Shown: positions 17,201 through 23,366, numbered from the stretch's first letter. The stretch is DNA of 49,546 bases from JAUXFS01 sp050329575 (GCA_050329575.1 JBHJOP010000094.1:1-49546), one strand, 5' to 3'. Made by a program: numbers and translations. Notes: generated by a model not told the origin, from the letters alone.

Positions 17201-17416
17201 GGCAGCTACGGCGCGACCGGCTGGCGGTCCTCGGTCTACACCGCGCAGGCCGATGGGCCGTTGATCGTCGGCTTTGCGGTCCTCAACGACGCCAACTCCA
17301 GCTTTGATTCGCACCTGCTCATCGACAACGTCCGCCTCGCGCGCGACTTCGGCGACGGCTATCAAGTCGTGAGCAGCGAAGCGGGAGGGGTCTTCGAGAC
17401 TTTGGTCGCCGTCTGA
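11255..17416 (+). CDS. Giant FecR / tandem-95-repeat surface protein (putative adhesin)
   Basis: A 2053-residue acidic protein. Residues about 25-85 (LPDGFALFDAAYARSGADLV) and a FecR-like domain (about 100-250, with DGDTVYPGDGIETGADGSAA) form the N-terminal head seen in many type I-secreted surface proteins. Then come module S1 (about 415-640), five cadherin-like tandem-95/VCBS repeats (about 656-1178), module S2 (about 1182-1405), four more repeats (about 1415-1838) and module S3 (about 1843-2050). No Sec signal is seen, and no RTX GGxGxD nonapeptides. Start: ATG at 11255 after GGGAGGAG; longer upstream reading lacks resemblance. It probably acts in adhesion or biofilm. A type I exporter lies at 34.8 kb, but a link is only inferred. 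The gene ends 31 bases from a convergent gene. Confidence 0.85.
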   Translation: MTRSGDPEPPSDGPPPAVETRPGEAVRLPDGFALFDAAYARSGADLVATAPDGATVVVPGFFAAADPPMLVSTSGARIAGELIAGLADARAPRDLDEALFGTRPAPAGTVDGARGTSTVIRADGTRLEAADGDTVYPGDGIETGADGSAAIGLADAVVVGLGPESRLTVGLVDATAEATVPVALAAGTVAVACGTAPRPLRIDTPAARIEADGARLLVAQRPDGTLEVVLVPQEDGGLGRLAIGNAAGTLVLDRPYQLVVVDGASPPTHHGTASIDVILATWGPVLRSLPVGCGVTPPLAAARIAGDDPGPLSAEALDALAAFETAAGDEAEGGAAAPDGPIVVTAADPLAASPEPITLVAPSLPPQPGGTRTTGGGSDGADTGNEQLLSSLAARQTPPRPNFERPPDVAPPIAVGLTVADWDIRTWTTLVPQHPSPRQQSDLYRVLFDDYDEPEPFVSMPLAGQGVRRFAASDGPPMVLMAAGPMGGPVEIGRGVEIEDVENPKWLGLPTGSLAREIAGAIPIDGAVMWAVRSVAAGTTIRFDWMFDGRDEANFDDFAAFAVVGGDQTSVYELARNADVGGFGATGWRTSEWTFLPADGATRTLKLGFVVMNDADDANEPRLLIDNMRVDKPIEGDVQPLGAPQTKALGTLVTYGPVPTAGDDALTTDEDSALTIAAGTLLANDVTPTGLGSLSIIAVDATATLGRVTLGGSGTIVYDPRGRFDPLAAGDTAVDTFRYTVSDGNGATASALVTVTIVGINDPPQARDDAVTTSEKAVVVFDPAANDSDPDGGPLRVSAIDATGARGVVTLADDRTVAYDPAGRFDGLRTGETATDRFTYTLDDGFGGTATARVTVTITGVNDPPVAVDDIATTDEKTAVAIVVTANDRDPEGTPLRLAAVDIEGTIGRVTIGGAGTVIYDPAGRFDGLGSGAVAIDRFAYTIDDGDGGSARATVTVTVHGVNDPPVAVADAFTTDEDTAFTLPVTRLLANDFDPDAGDALAVTAVDGSAAKGVVSLDAAGQLTYDPGDRFQSLRAGQLATDRFTYTIGDGRGGIASAAVTVTVVGVNDAPIARDDTALTDRLSAVRIAPWRLLLNDSDPDDGETPLLRVIEATPTETTVGTVRLNVDGSVTYDPAGGFPALAFGATATDSFRYTIADGSGGTASATVTVTVTGRNQAPTSSGELITSFEGVGAPALPAEWDRIQPLRPGPEVFQPVAVVSRYDETDGRRGSFVPTDGDHMALLEAFGSFADPPRPVADFLGVAPSQLPRDGDFSDPKDGAAMKTTILVRAGDVISFDWMFDARDTTGPGVQAFNDFAVFTVAGEGGSQVFKLSDVRATGDFGATGWRTSKVLMAADGLVTIGFAVVNDEVAHGIGSARNSRLLVDNVRLNRELGDDFQLLAGQPGGVFQTWVLAPTAAADAVTIGEDSVLTLAPAALLANDSPPAVGGTLSVVDLDPDLATGAVGRIPGGAIVYDPRGRFDHLREGETATDSFLYTIAADNGGTAVGRVTVTVTGVNDPPAAAPDAFATNEDTVVAGDVLADNGAGADRDPEGDALTVIRVDGSAAAVGRQIALASGALLVLRADGTFLYDPAGRFEALKPGQTAIDGFTYTIDDGHGGTATAAVTVTIAGVNDPPVAVDDVAATDEDTALVLAPAANDRDPDGDALTVTTVDGTGTVGAVTLNPDGTLGYDPRGRFDFLAAGETATDRFAYTISDGAGGGDGATVTVTVHGLNDVPIAALDVAATDAATAVTIDVLANDVDPDRGDTLTVAALDVTGTQGTVRLNPDGSVDYDPAGRFDGLRAGETAIDRFAYTVVDGHGAAATATVTVTVSGRGGDAPTPGTLLDSFEAPFAVNGIRGTVERASRYDEPDGARGQFLPTDGDIMAVLRASGALPDQIASFLGLGQQLPRDGDGSAPADGAALRLTVAVRAGDRVSFDWMFDANDIVATPLGDFIRPGLNDYAVFAAEGALFKLSDVRETGSYGATGWRSSVYTAQADGPLIVGFAVLNDANSSFDSHLLIDNVRLARDFGDGYQVVSSEAGGVFETLVAV
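12500..13170 (+). repeat. Surface-protein module S1 (DWMFD module, copy 1)
   Basis: First of three related segments of about 200 residues within the giant protein. Its core reads TTIRFDWMFDGRDEANFDDF, then GGFGATGWRTSEW, then LKLGFVVMNDADDANEPRLL followed by IDNMRVDK. It lies between the FecR head and the first repeat array. It shows the least similarity at its N-terminal edge, lacking the RYDE...PTDGD segment shared by S2 and S3. Confidence 0.75.
13223..14790 (+). repeat. Five cadherin-like tandem-95 repeats (array 1)
   Basis: Five in-frame repeats of about 100 residues, starting near 13229, 13547, 13850, 14150 and 14466. Each has an N-terminal [AV]xDDxxxTxE segment, an LLANDxDPDxGxxL segment, YDPxGRFDxLxxGxxAxDxF[RT]YT, DGxGGxAxAxVTVTV and a linking VNDPP. 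This is the tandem-95/VCBS pattern of bacterial adhesins. Repeated codons such as those for DPAGRFDGL also make DNA-level direct repeats. Confidence 0.88.
14800..15470 (+). repeat. Surface-protein module S2 (DWMFD module, copy 2)
   Basis: Second copy. It includes SRYDETDGRRGSFVPTDGDH, SQLPRDGDFSDPKDGAAMK, VISFDWMFDARD, FKLSDVRATGDFGATGWRTS and LLVDNVRLNRE, ending in GDDFQLLAGQPGGVFQTWVL just before array 2. Aligned by eye to S1 and S3. Confidence 0.78.
15500..16770 (+). repeat. Four cadherin-like tandem-95 repeats (array 2)
   Basis: Four repeats starting near 15503, 15818, 16163 and 16469, with the same consensus as array 1. The second is longer, with an insertion around LADNGAGADRDPEGDAL and IALASGALLVLRADGTFLYD. 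Near-identical stretches with array 1 suggest duplication within the gene. Confidence 0.88.
16785..17413 (+). repeat. Surface-protein module S3 (DWMFD module, copy 3, C-terminal)
   Basis: Third copy: SRYDEPDGARGQFLPTDGDI, QQLPRDGDGSAPADGAALR, RVSFDWMFDANDI, FKLSDVRETGSYGATGWRSS, LLIDNVRLARD, ending GDGYQVVSSEAGGVFETLVA and V. The protein stops at the point where S2 would run into the next cadherin-like repeat. Confidence 0.78.
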
Positions 17417-17447
17417 CGGCGGGAGGCATCGGGCAGGCGAGCGCCGC

Positions 17448-18194
17448 TCAGTATCCCCGGGGCGCCGTCACGACGACGTAAGCGACGGAGCCACCGGTGT
17501 AGCCGCGGCTGTACCAGGTGGTGCCGCACTGGTAGTAGGTCACGCCGTCCACCATCGCCGTGACCGGGTCGCAGGGCAGCGTCGCTACAGTGACGGACGT
17601 CGTGCTGGCCGCACGAGCGATCGCGGCGCCAACAACCACCCCGGCGACGACCTCGTTGCCGTCCCAGTCATCCCAGTCGTCGTCGTCGTGATCCTGCCAG
17701 TCCTCCCTTGCCTCCCTGGCGTAGTCCTGGCGGTCTTCCTGCGCATCGGATATCGCCTGCTGCCGGTCTTCCTGCGCATCGGATATCGCTTGCTGCCGGT
17801 CTTCCTGGCGATCGCCCGGGGTCTGCCCGCCGGAGGCCGCCGGACGCTGGACCCGCGGGTCGGACGGGGTGGCCCCACGGTGCTGCATCGTGTCGCCGGC
17901 GCGCGGCTGCATCTCCGTGCGGGCCGCGGCGCGGCCTTCGGGTCGCTGCAATCCGCTTTCGCGGGGCAGGGCGCGCCGCGAGGCCGCGCCTTCGGAATAG
18001 CCGCGGTGTCTCCCCGCCCCGCCGCCGGAGAAGCTGCCGTGCGACGCCGCACCACCACGCGAGAAACCGCCGCCTCGGCCACCACCACCACCACCGCCGC
18101 CGCGGCCGCGGGCGTAGGCATCCGCGGCGAGAGCGGCCAGAAAGACGAACACGGTGCAGAAGATGGCGGCCTTGAGGGTGGTGTTGGCGGTCAT
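17448..18194 (-). CDS. Exported Gly/Arg-rich protein with charged 11-residue repeats
   Basis: A 248-residue protein with a signal peptide (TLKAAIFCTVFVFLAALAAD then AYA), followed by a glycine-rich stretch (GRGGGGGGGGRGGGFSRGG), a basic region, and a charged helix with repeats EDRQQAISDAQ, EDRQQAISDAQ, EDRQDYAREAR. The C-terminal part has a small hydrophobic segment (NEVVAGVVVGAAIARAAS) and a conserved-looking end, TYYQCGTTWYSRGYTGGSVA YVVV, with a Cys pair (ATLPCD...YYQCG). Proteins of this shape often sit next to DUF2092 genes; no function is known. Its ATG overlaps the stop of the DUF2092 gene (ATGA), so it is translated after it. Confidence 0.68.
   Translation of the reverse strand: MTANTTLKAAIFCTVFVFLAALAADAYARGRGGGGGGGGRGGGFSRGGAASHGSFSGGGAGRHRGYSEGAASRRALPRESGLQRPEGRAAARTEMQPRAGDTMQHRGATPSDPRVQRPAASGGQTPGDRQEDRQQAISDAQEDRQQAISDAQEDRQDYAREAREDWQDHDDDDWDDWDGNEVVAGVVVGAAIARAASTTSVTVATLPCDPVTAMVDGVTYYQCGTTWYSRGYTGGSVAYVVVTAPRGY
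17731..17796. repeat. 33-bp direct repeat inside the Gly/Arg-rich gene
   Basis: Two adjacent 33-bp copies (17731-17763 and 17764-17796) with one mismatch encode EDRQQAISDAQ twice. A third unit has diverged (EDRQDYAREAR). Near-identity implies recent duplication; the unit is a multiple of three, so copy-number change would keep frame. Confidence 0.88.
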
Positions 18195-18979
18195 TGCACG
18201 ACTCCCGGCTCACGGATCCGCACCAGGACCGGAATCGGCTCGGCGCCGGTCGGTGGGCTGAACGCGAACAGCTCCGGCGACACGTCGGGGGAGAGGTCCC
18301 AATCGGAGAAATCCGCCCAGAAGCGGGGTTCTCCCGCGACGGTCCGATAGGTGATCACCACGCGGTACGGCAGAGGATCGCCGTCCGCGGCAATCCACAG
18401 CTGGAAGTCGACGTCTTCGGTGCGGGCGGCGATGTGGTGGGCGGGGACCGGGGTCACCAGCGAGCGCTCGACGTAAGCCGCCTGTTCGACACGCTTCGCC
18501 AACTCGGTGGCAAAACGGGTCGTCAGCAACAGAGCGAGTGGCACCCGTGTCTTGAGCCGGTCGACGACGAAGTCGACCGCGTCGTCGACGCTGCCGGGAT
18601 GGCGGACCTGCGCATACACGTTCTCGCGCTCGAGGAAGGCCGTGATGTCGCTGCCATCGAACAGCAGCGTGATCTGCTCGCCATCGCTCTGGTCGACCCG
18701 GATGCGGAGGCGATCGGGTCTGCTGACCACGATCGATCGCCTCTCCAGGAACTCGATCTTCTGGCCCGAGCCCTGTACCGCATCGTAGCCGCTGCGCAGG
18801 TCGACGGAAAAGTGATCGCGATCGGCGAGGAACGACGCCATCCGATCGAGGATCGCCATCGCCTCGTCCATCGTCCCGGCCCCCGCCGCCGGCGGTGGCT
18901 CCGCGGCCCGTGACGGCAGTCCACCCGCGAGGGCGGCCACGAGAACGATCGCCGCGACTGACAGTGCCGGAATGGTCAT
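18191..18979 (-). CDS. DUF2092 periplasmic protein
   Basis: A 262-residue protein with a signal peptide (IPALSVAAIVLVAALAGGLP) and a DUF2092 body. Recognisable parts are AMAILDRMASFLADRDHFSV, VVSRPDRLRIRVDQSDGEQ, LLFDGSDITAFLERENVYAQ, and a C-terminal DFQLWIAADGDPLPYRVVIT then SPELFAFSPPTGAEPIP. The domain resembles LolA/LolB-like beta sheets that carry lipophilic ligands, but its substrate is not known. It is the first gene of a two-gene minus-strand operon with the Gly/Arg-rich protein, which it overlaps by 4 bases. Confidence 0.78.
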   Translation of the reverse strand: MTIPALSVAAIVLVAALAGGLPSRAAEPPPAAGAGTMDEAMAILDRMASFLADRDHFSVDLRSGYDAVQGSGQKIEFLERRSIVVSRPDRLRIRVDQSDGEQITLLFDGSDITAFLERENVYAQVRHPGSVDDAVDFVVDRLKTRVPLALLLTTRFATELAKRVEQAAYVERSLVTPVPAHHIAARTEDVDFQLWIAADGDPLPYRVVITYRTVAGEPRFWADFSDWDLSPDVSPELFAFSPPTGAEPIPVLVRIREPGVVQ

Positions 18980-19218
18980 CCTCGCCCTCGCCGTAACGGA
19001 ACCCGCTCCGATGGTACGATGCGGAGCGATCTCGTGCTATCGGTTTTGCGCCGGGCGCGAGACGCGAAGTGGGGTCCGAGTCCCTCGGGCCGGAGTGCGG
19101 AGACGGCCGCCACCGACGGGCGGCTTGGCGGCGGCCGGCTTTTCTGGCAGACAGGGGCGCCGCCGGCGACGAGGCGGCGGAGGACAGGCGTCGACGGCTG
19201 GAATTGGAGCGGGGCGGT

Positions 19219-20916
19219 ATGGACGAGGTGGAGAGCGGTATCGGCGAGGGCGGGCGGGATTTCGTCCGCGAGGTGATCCGCGCCGACCTCGCCGCCGGCC
19301 GCCACACCTCCGTCGTCACCCGCTTCCCGCCGGAGCCCAACGGGTATCTGCACATCGGTCACGCCAAGTCGATCTGCCTCAACTTCGGCATCGCGCAGGA
19401 GTTCGGCGGCCGCTGCCATCTGCGGTTCGACGACACCAACCCGATCAAGGAGGAGATGGAATACATCGAGGCGATCGAGCGCGACGTCCGCTGGCTCGGC
19501 TTCGACTGGGGCGAGCACTTGTACTTCGCCTCCGACTACTTCGAGCAGCTCTACGCCTGGGCGGAGCATCTGATCCGCACCGGCAAGGCCTATGTCGACG
19601 ACTTGTCGGCGGACGAGATCCGCGCCCATCGCGGCACCCTGACCGCGCCGGGACGGAACAGCCCCTATCGGGATCGTCCGGTCGAGGAGAACCTGGATCT
19701 GTTCCGCCGCATGCGGGCCGGTGCGTTCCCGGACGGCGCGCGGGTGCTGCGGGCGCGAATCGACATGGCGTCCGGCAACATCAATCTCCGCGATCCCGTC
19801 CTCTACCGCATCCTCCACGCCCGCCACCCGCGCACCGGCGACGCCTGGTGCATCTACCCCACCTACGACTTCGCCCACGGCCAGTCGGACGCCATCGAGC
19901 ACATCACCCACTCGATCTGCACCCTCGAGTTCGAGGATCACCGCCCGCTCTACGACTGGCTGATCGACAACCTGCCGGTGCCGTCGCGGCCACGCCAGTA
20001 CGAGTTTGCCCGCCTCGAACTCACCCACACGGTGCTGTCGAAGCGGCGGCTGATCCAGTTCGTCCGCGAGGGCCTCGTGCGCGGCTGGGACGATCCCCGC
20101 ATGCCGACCATCGCCGGGCTCAGGCGGCGCGGCATTCCGCCCGCCGCGATCCGCGCCTTCGCGCGACGGATCGGCGTCGCCAAGACCAACAGCACGGTCG
20201 ACGTTTCGCTGTTCGATTTCTGCGTCCGCGAGCTCCTCAACAAGACGGCGGAGCGGCGGATGGCGGTGCTGCGCCCGCTCAAGCTGGTGATCGAGAACTA
20301 TCCGGAAGGCGAGACCGAGATGGTGGCGGCGATCAACAACCCGGAGGACGCCGACGCCGGCACCCGGCTGGTGCCCTTCACGCGCGAGCTGTGGATCGAG
20401 CGCGACGACTTCATGGAGGATCCGCCGAAGAAGTTCTTCCGCCTCGCCCCCGGTCGCGAAGTGCGGCTGCGCTATGCCTACTTCGTCACCTGCCGCGAGG
20501 TGGTCAAGGACGCCTCCGGCGCGGTGGTCGCGCTCCGCTGCACCTACGACCCGGCCAGCCGCGGCGGCGACTCGCCCGACGGCCGCAAGGTCAAGGCGAC
20601 CCTGCACTGGGTGTCGGCGGCGCATGCGATTGCGGCCGAGGTGCGTCTCTACGACCATCTGTTCTCGTCGCCCGACCCTGGTGCCGGTGGTGACGTCCTC
20701 GCCGACCTCAATCCTCGGTCGCTGGAGGTGCTCGAGGACTGTCGGCTGGAACCGAGCATCGCTTTGTTCCCGCAGGGCGAGCCGCTGCAGTTCGAGCGCC
20801 AGGGCTACTTCTGCCGCGACCCCGACTCGACGCCCGCGCGGCCGGTGTTCAACCGGACCGTGGGCTTGCGCGATTCCTGGGTGAAGATCCAGAGCAAGGA
20901 CCCGCATCCGGCGTAG
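19219..20916 (+). CDS. glnS: Glutaminyl-tRNA synthetase
   Basis: A 565-residue class I aminoacyl-tRNA synthetase charging tRNA-Gln with glutamine. The HIGH motif is in RFPPEPNGYLHIGHAKS (about residues 35-51). The KMSKS-type loop is VLSKRRLIQF (about 272-281). The sequence HSICTLEFEDHRPLYDWLID separates GlnRS from GluRS. The C-terminal beta-barrel anticodon domain is present and ends VGLRDSWVKIQSKD. Start is ATG 19219, preceded by GGAGCGGGG; the frame is open upstream to 19069 but without similarity. It is followed by a TauE/SafE permease 36 bases downstream. Confidence 0.95.
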   Translation: MDEVESGIGEGGRDFVREVIRADLAAGRHTSVVTRFPPEPNGYLHIGHAKSICLNFGIAQEFGGRCHLRFDDTNPIKEEMEYIEAIERDVRWLGFDWGEHLYFASDYFEQLYAWAEHLIRTGKAYVDDLSADEIRAHRGTLTAPGRNSPYRDRPVEENLDLFRRMRAGAFPDGARVLRARIDMASGNINLRDPVLYRILHARHPRTGDAWCIYPTYDFAHGQSDAIEHITHSICTLEFEDHRPLYDWLIDNLPVPSRPRQYEFARLELTHTVLSKRRLIQFVREGLVRGWDDPRMPTIAGLRRRGIPPAAIRAFARRIGVAKTNSTVDVSLFDFCVRELLNKTAERRMAVLRPLKLVIENYPEGETEMVAAINNPEDADAGTRLVPFTRELWIERDDFMEDPPKKFFRLAPGREVRLRYAYFVTCREVVKDASGAVVALRCTYDPASRGGDSPDGRKVKATLHWVSAAHAIAAEVRLYDHLFSSPDPGAGGDVLADLNPRSLEVLEDCRLEPSIALFPQGEPLQFERQGYFCRDPDSTPARPVFNRTVGLRDSWVKIQSKDPHPA

Positions 20917-20952
20917 GCCCGCCCCGGGTCGCCGCCGCGACGGACGCGAACG

Positions 20953-21777
20953 ATGGACCTCGACTACGGCTGGCTGGCGGCACTGGCGGCGGCGCTGCTG
21001 GCGACGGGGGGGCTCGCCGGCGTGCTCGCCGGCCTGTTGGGAGTCGGCGGCGGCATCGTCATCGTCCCGGTGCTGTTCCACCTGTTCTCGCTGCTCGGCA
21101 TCGATCCGGCGGTGCAGATGCACCTGGCGGTGGGAACCTCGCTGGCGACCATCGTCCCGACCTCGATCGTCTCGGCGCGCGCCCACCATCGCCGCGACGC
21201 GGTCGACTTCGCGCTGCTGCGGTCGTGGGGACCGGCGGTGTTCGTCGGCGTGCTGGTCGGAACCGCCGTCGGCGGCCTGGTCAACGGCGAGGTGCTGACC
21301 GGCGTGTTCGCGGTCGTCGCGCTCGCCGTCGCCGCCAACATGGCGTTCCGCCCCGAGGGCAGCGTCGTCGCCGACCGGCTGCCGGGCGGCGGCTGGCCGC
21401 ATGCGATCGGCGGCATCGTCGGAGCCGTGTCGGCGATGATGGGGATCGGCGGCGGCACCCTCAGCGTACCGATCCTCAGCGCCTTCAGCTATCCGATCCG
21501 CCGCGCGGTGGGAACGGCGGCGGCGATCGGCCTGATCATCGCGGTGCCGGGCGCGGTCGGCTTCGTCGTCGCCGGCCTCGACGTGCCCGCCCGGCCCCCG
21601 GCCAGCCTCGGCTACGTCAACCTGATCGGCTTCGCGGTGATCGTCCCGGCGACCATCCTCGCCGCCCCGTTCGGCGCCCGTATCGCCCACGCCATCAATC
21701 CGAATGCACTGCGCAAAGCGTTCGCGCTGTTCCTGTTCCTGACCGCGCTGCGGATGTTCGCGCGGCTGTTCGGCTGA
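20953..21777 (+). CDS. TauE/SafE-family membrane permease
   Basis: A 274-residue inner-membrane protein with about eight hydrophobic segments. It has the two family signatures: GVLAGLLGVGGGIVIVPVLF near the N-terminus and VSAMMGIGGGTLSVPILSAF in the second half, giving the internal two-fold repeat expected. Members export or import sulfite, sulfonates or related anions; the substrate here is unknown. It lies between glnS and lrgAB on the same strand. AGGAGG for lrgA begins 3 bases after its stop. Confidence 0.88.
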   Translation: MDLDYGWLAALAAALLATGGLAGVLAGLLGVGGGIVIVPVLFHLFSLLGIDPAVQMHLAVGTSLATIVPTSIVSARAHHRRDAVDFALLRSWGPAVFVGVLVGTAVGGLVNGEVLTGVFAVVALAVAANMAFRPEGSVVADRLPGGGWPHAIGGIVGAVSAMMGIGGGTLSVPILSAFSYPIRRAVGTAAAIGLIIAVPGAVGFVVAGLDVPARPPASLGYVNLIGFAVIVPATILAAPFGARIAHAINPNALRKAFALFLFLTALRMFARLFG

Positions 21778-21793
21778 GCGAGGAGGTCTGCCG

Positions 21794-22147
21794 ATGCTCG
21801 CCTTCTTCACGGTGTTGCTGGTCTGTCAGCTGATCGGCGAAGTGATCGTCGTCGCCGCCGCGGTCCCCGTTCCCGGCCCGGTGGTCGGGATGGCGATCCT
21901 GTTCGGCGGCCTCATGATCCACGGCAGCGTCCCCGAGGATCTCGCCGCCGCCGGCGAGTTGCTGCTCCGTCACCTGTCTTTGCTGTTCGTGCCCGCCGGC
22001 GTCGGGGTGATGGTCCATGCCGATCTGATCGCCGGCGAGCTGCTGCCGATCGCGGTGGCGCTGGTCGCCAGCACCGTGCTGACCATCGCCGTCACCGCCG
22101 TGCTGATGCGGTGGCTCGGCCGACGGAGGGACAGCGATGACCGATAA
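21794..22147 (+). CDS. lrgA: LrgA/CidA-family holin-like protein
   Basis: A 117-residue membrane protein with four hydrophobic segments. The family core is visible in PVPGPVVGMAILFGGLMIHG and LLLRHLSLLFVPAGVGVMVH. LrgA/CidA proteins work with LrgB/CidB; roles in murein hydrolase control and in pyruvate or glycolate transport have been described for different relatives. ATG at 21794 has AGGAGG 7 bases upstream. The 3' end overlaps lrgB by 11 bases. Confidence 0.9.
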   Translation: MLAFFTVLLVCQLIGEVIVVAAAVPVPGPVVGMAILFGGLMIHGSVPEDLAAAGELLLRHLSLLFVPAGVGVMVHADLIAGELLPIAVALVASTVLTIAVTAVLMRWLGRRRDSDDR

Positions 22148-22856
22148 CCTGACCCGCGTCTGGGTCTATCTCGCGGCCGATCCGCTGCTGGCGCTGACCC
22201 TGACCCTGGTCACCTACCTGGGCGGATCGTGGCTCCATCGCCGCAGCGGCAACAACCCGCTGGTCAATCCGGTGCTGATCGCTCTGCTGGTCGTGGTCGG
22301 TCTGCTGATCGCCACCGGCACCGATTACGCGACCTACTTCGAGGGCGCCCAGTTCGTCCACTTCCTGCTCGGGCCGGCGACCGTCGCGCTGGCGATCCCG
22401 CTCTACCGGCAGGTGCAGCAGGTCAAGCGGTCCCTGCTCGCCATCCTGGTGGCGGTGGTCGGCGGCTCGCTGACCGCCGCCGGCAGCGCCGTCGCCATCG
22501 CGTGGCTGCTCGGCGCTTCCCGCGGGACGCTCCTGTCGCTGGCGCCGAAATCGGCGACGACGCCGGTGGCCATGGGAATCGCCGAAAAGATCGGCGGCCT
22601 GCCGACACTGACGGCGGTGGTCGTCATCCTCACCGGCATCACCGGCGCGATGGCGGCGACGACGGTGCTGAAGGCGCTTCGCATCACCGATCAGCGGGCC
22701 GCCGGCGTCGCCATCGGGGTCGCCGCCCACGGCATCGGCACGGCTCGAGCGCTTCAACTGGGAGAGCTCGCCGGGGCGTTCTCCGGCCTCGCCATGGGCC
22801 TGAACGCCATCGCCACCGCGGTGCTGATCCCGCTGCTGTTCCGGCTGTTGTGGTAG
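22137..22856 (+). CDS. lrgB: LrgB/CidB-family membrane protein
   Basis: A 239-residue membrane protein, partner of LrgA. Family motifs include FLLGPATVALAIPLYRQ, LAPKSATTPVAMGIAEKIGG and GIAAHGIGTARAL-like GVAAHGIGTARALQLGE. About seven hydrophobic segments are visible, and length is usual. GGAGGGA lies inside the end of lrgA, 5 bases before the ATG. The last gene of the glnS-TauE-lrgAB run on this strand. Confidence 0.92.
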   Translation: MTDNLTRVWVYLAADPLLALTLTLVTYLGGSWLHRRSGNNPLVNPVLIALLVVVGLLIATGTDYATYFEGAQFVHFLLGPATVALAIPLYRQVQQVKRSLLAILVAVVGGSLTAAGSAVAIAWLLGASRGTLLSLAPKSATTPVAMGIAEKIGGLPTLTAVVVILTGITGAMAATTVLKALRITDQRAAGVAIGVAAHGIGTARALQLGELAGAFSGLAMGLNAIATAVLIPLLFRLLW

Positions 22857-22958
22857 CCCCCGCCGCCTGTCACCGATGGCGCCGATCCTGATCGTGTCCG
22901 CTCTCGCGCGGTCGCAGGACCCGGCGGCGGTGTCGTTCGCCGTCGGGCGCAGGGTCGA

Positions 22959-23090
22959 TCAGGAAATCGCCCAGACCGCGACCACGGCGGCGGCCGACGT
23001 GGAGACCAGCGCCACGATCAGTCCGTATTGGAGGGGGTCGGCGGTCGACTCGTCGCCGAAGAAGAACTTGCCAACAAATCTGCGAATCAT
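22959..23090 (-). CDS. Tiny Flp/Fap-type pilin with altered processing site
   Basis: A 43-residue protein starting MIRRFVGKFFFGDESTADPL and continuing QYGLIVALVSTSAAAVVAVW. It matches the shape of Flp pilins: short basic leader, DES, then [E]YGLI and a single hydrophobic helix. In canonical Flp pilins the prepilin peptidase cuts after Gly in a G-A-x-x-x-E-Y context. Here the Gly position holds Thr (T16) and the Glu(+5) position holds Gln (Q21), so processing may differ. GAGAGAG precedes the ATG. No tad secretion genes are in this window. It is too short for ordinary ORF cut-offs. Confidence 0.65.
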   Translation of the reverse strand: MIRRFVGKFFFGDESTADPLQYGLIVALVSTSAAAVVAVWAIS

Positions 23091-23223
23091 GCCGTCTCTC
23101 TCGTGTCGATTTCCGTCCCTGCCGGACGACACTCAGCGTCGCCATCGAAGTATGTTGTTGATGGGGAGCGATTGACCACGCTCCACACGGACACGCAATA
23201 TCGTGTAACGTCCTTGTGCACAA

Positions 23224-23251
23224 TTGACAAAATATGCGCAAGAGATAAATT
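23224..23251 (+). promoter_or_regulatory. Candidate sigma-70 promoter for the panE-like gene
   Basis: A perfect -35 hexamer TTGACA (23224-23229), a 16-base spacer and TAAATT (23246-23251, four of six matches) lie in an A/T-rich patch about 115 bases upstream of the GTG at 23367. Confidence 0.45.
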
Positions 23252-23261
23252 CGAGGTTAAC
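23246..23261 (+). promoter_or_regulatory. CtrA-like box, one mismatch
   Basis: TAAA-N7-TTAAC (23246-23261) differs by one base from the alphaproteobacterial CtrA consensus TTAA-N7-TTAAC. It overlaps the putative -10 above and lies about 155 bases upstream of the divergent Flp-type pilin gene. CtrA controls flp-pilin genes in Caulobacter. Confidence 0.35.
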
Positions 23262-23366
23262 GAAATTGCGAATCGTCGGATGGCCGGGCGATCGCCGACC
23301 GAGGGTGGAACGGCGTCCGGTCCGGCGGTCGTGCGGGGCTCGCGCCAACGACGGGGAGGCGTCACC

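Noticed and set aside
12416..17365. A 1649-residue open frame antisense to the giant surface protein
   Set aside because: It lies wholly opposite a gene with clear repeats and a good ribosome-binding site. Its translation has low-complexity Gly/Arg/Asp composition typical of antisense frames in GC-rich DNA.
11255..17416. RTX calcium-binding nonapeptides in the giant protein
   Set aside because: No GGxGxDxUx runs are present; the repeats are tandem-95/cadherin-like.
18976..21810. A 944-residue open frame antisense to glnS and the TauE/SafE gene
   Set aside because: It shadows two clearly identified genes and shows no domain of its own.
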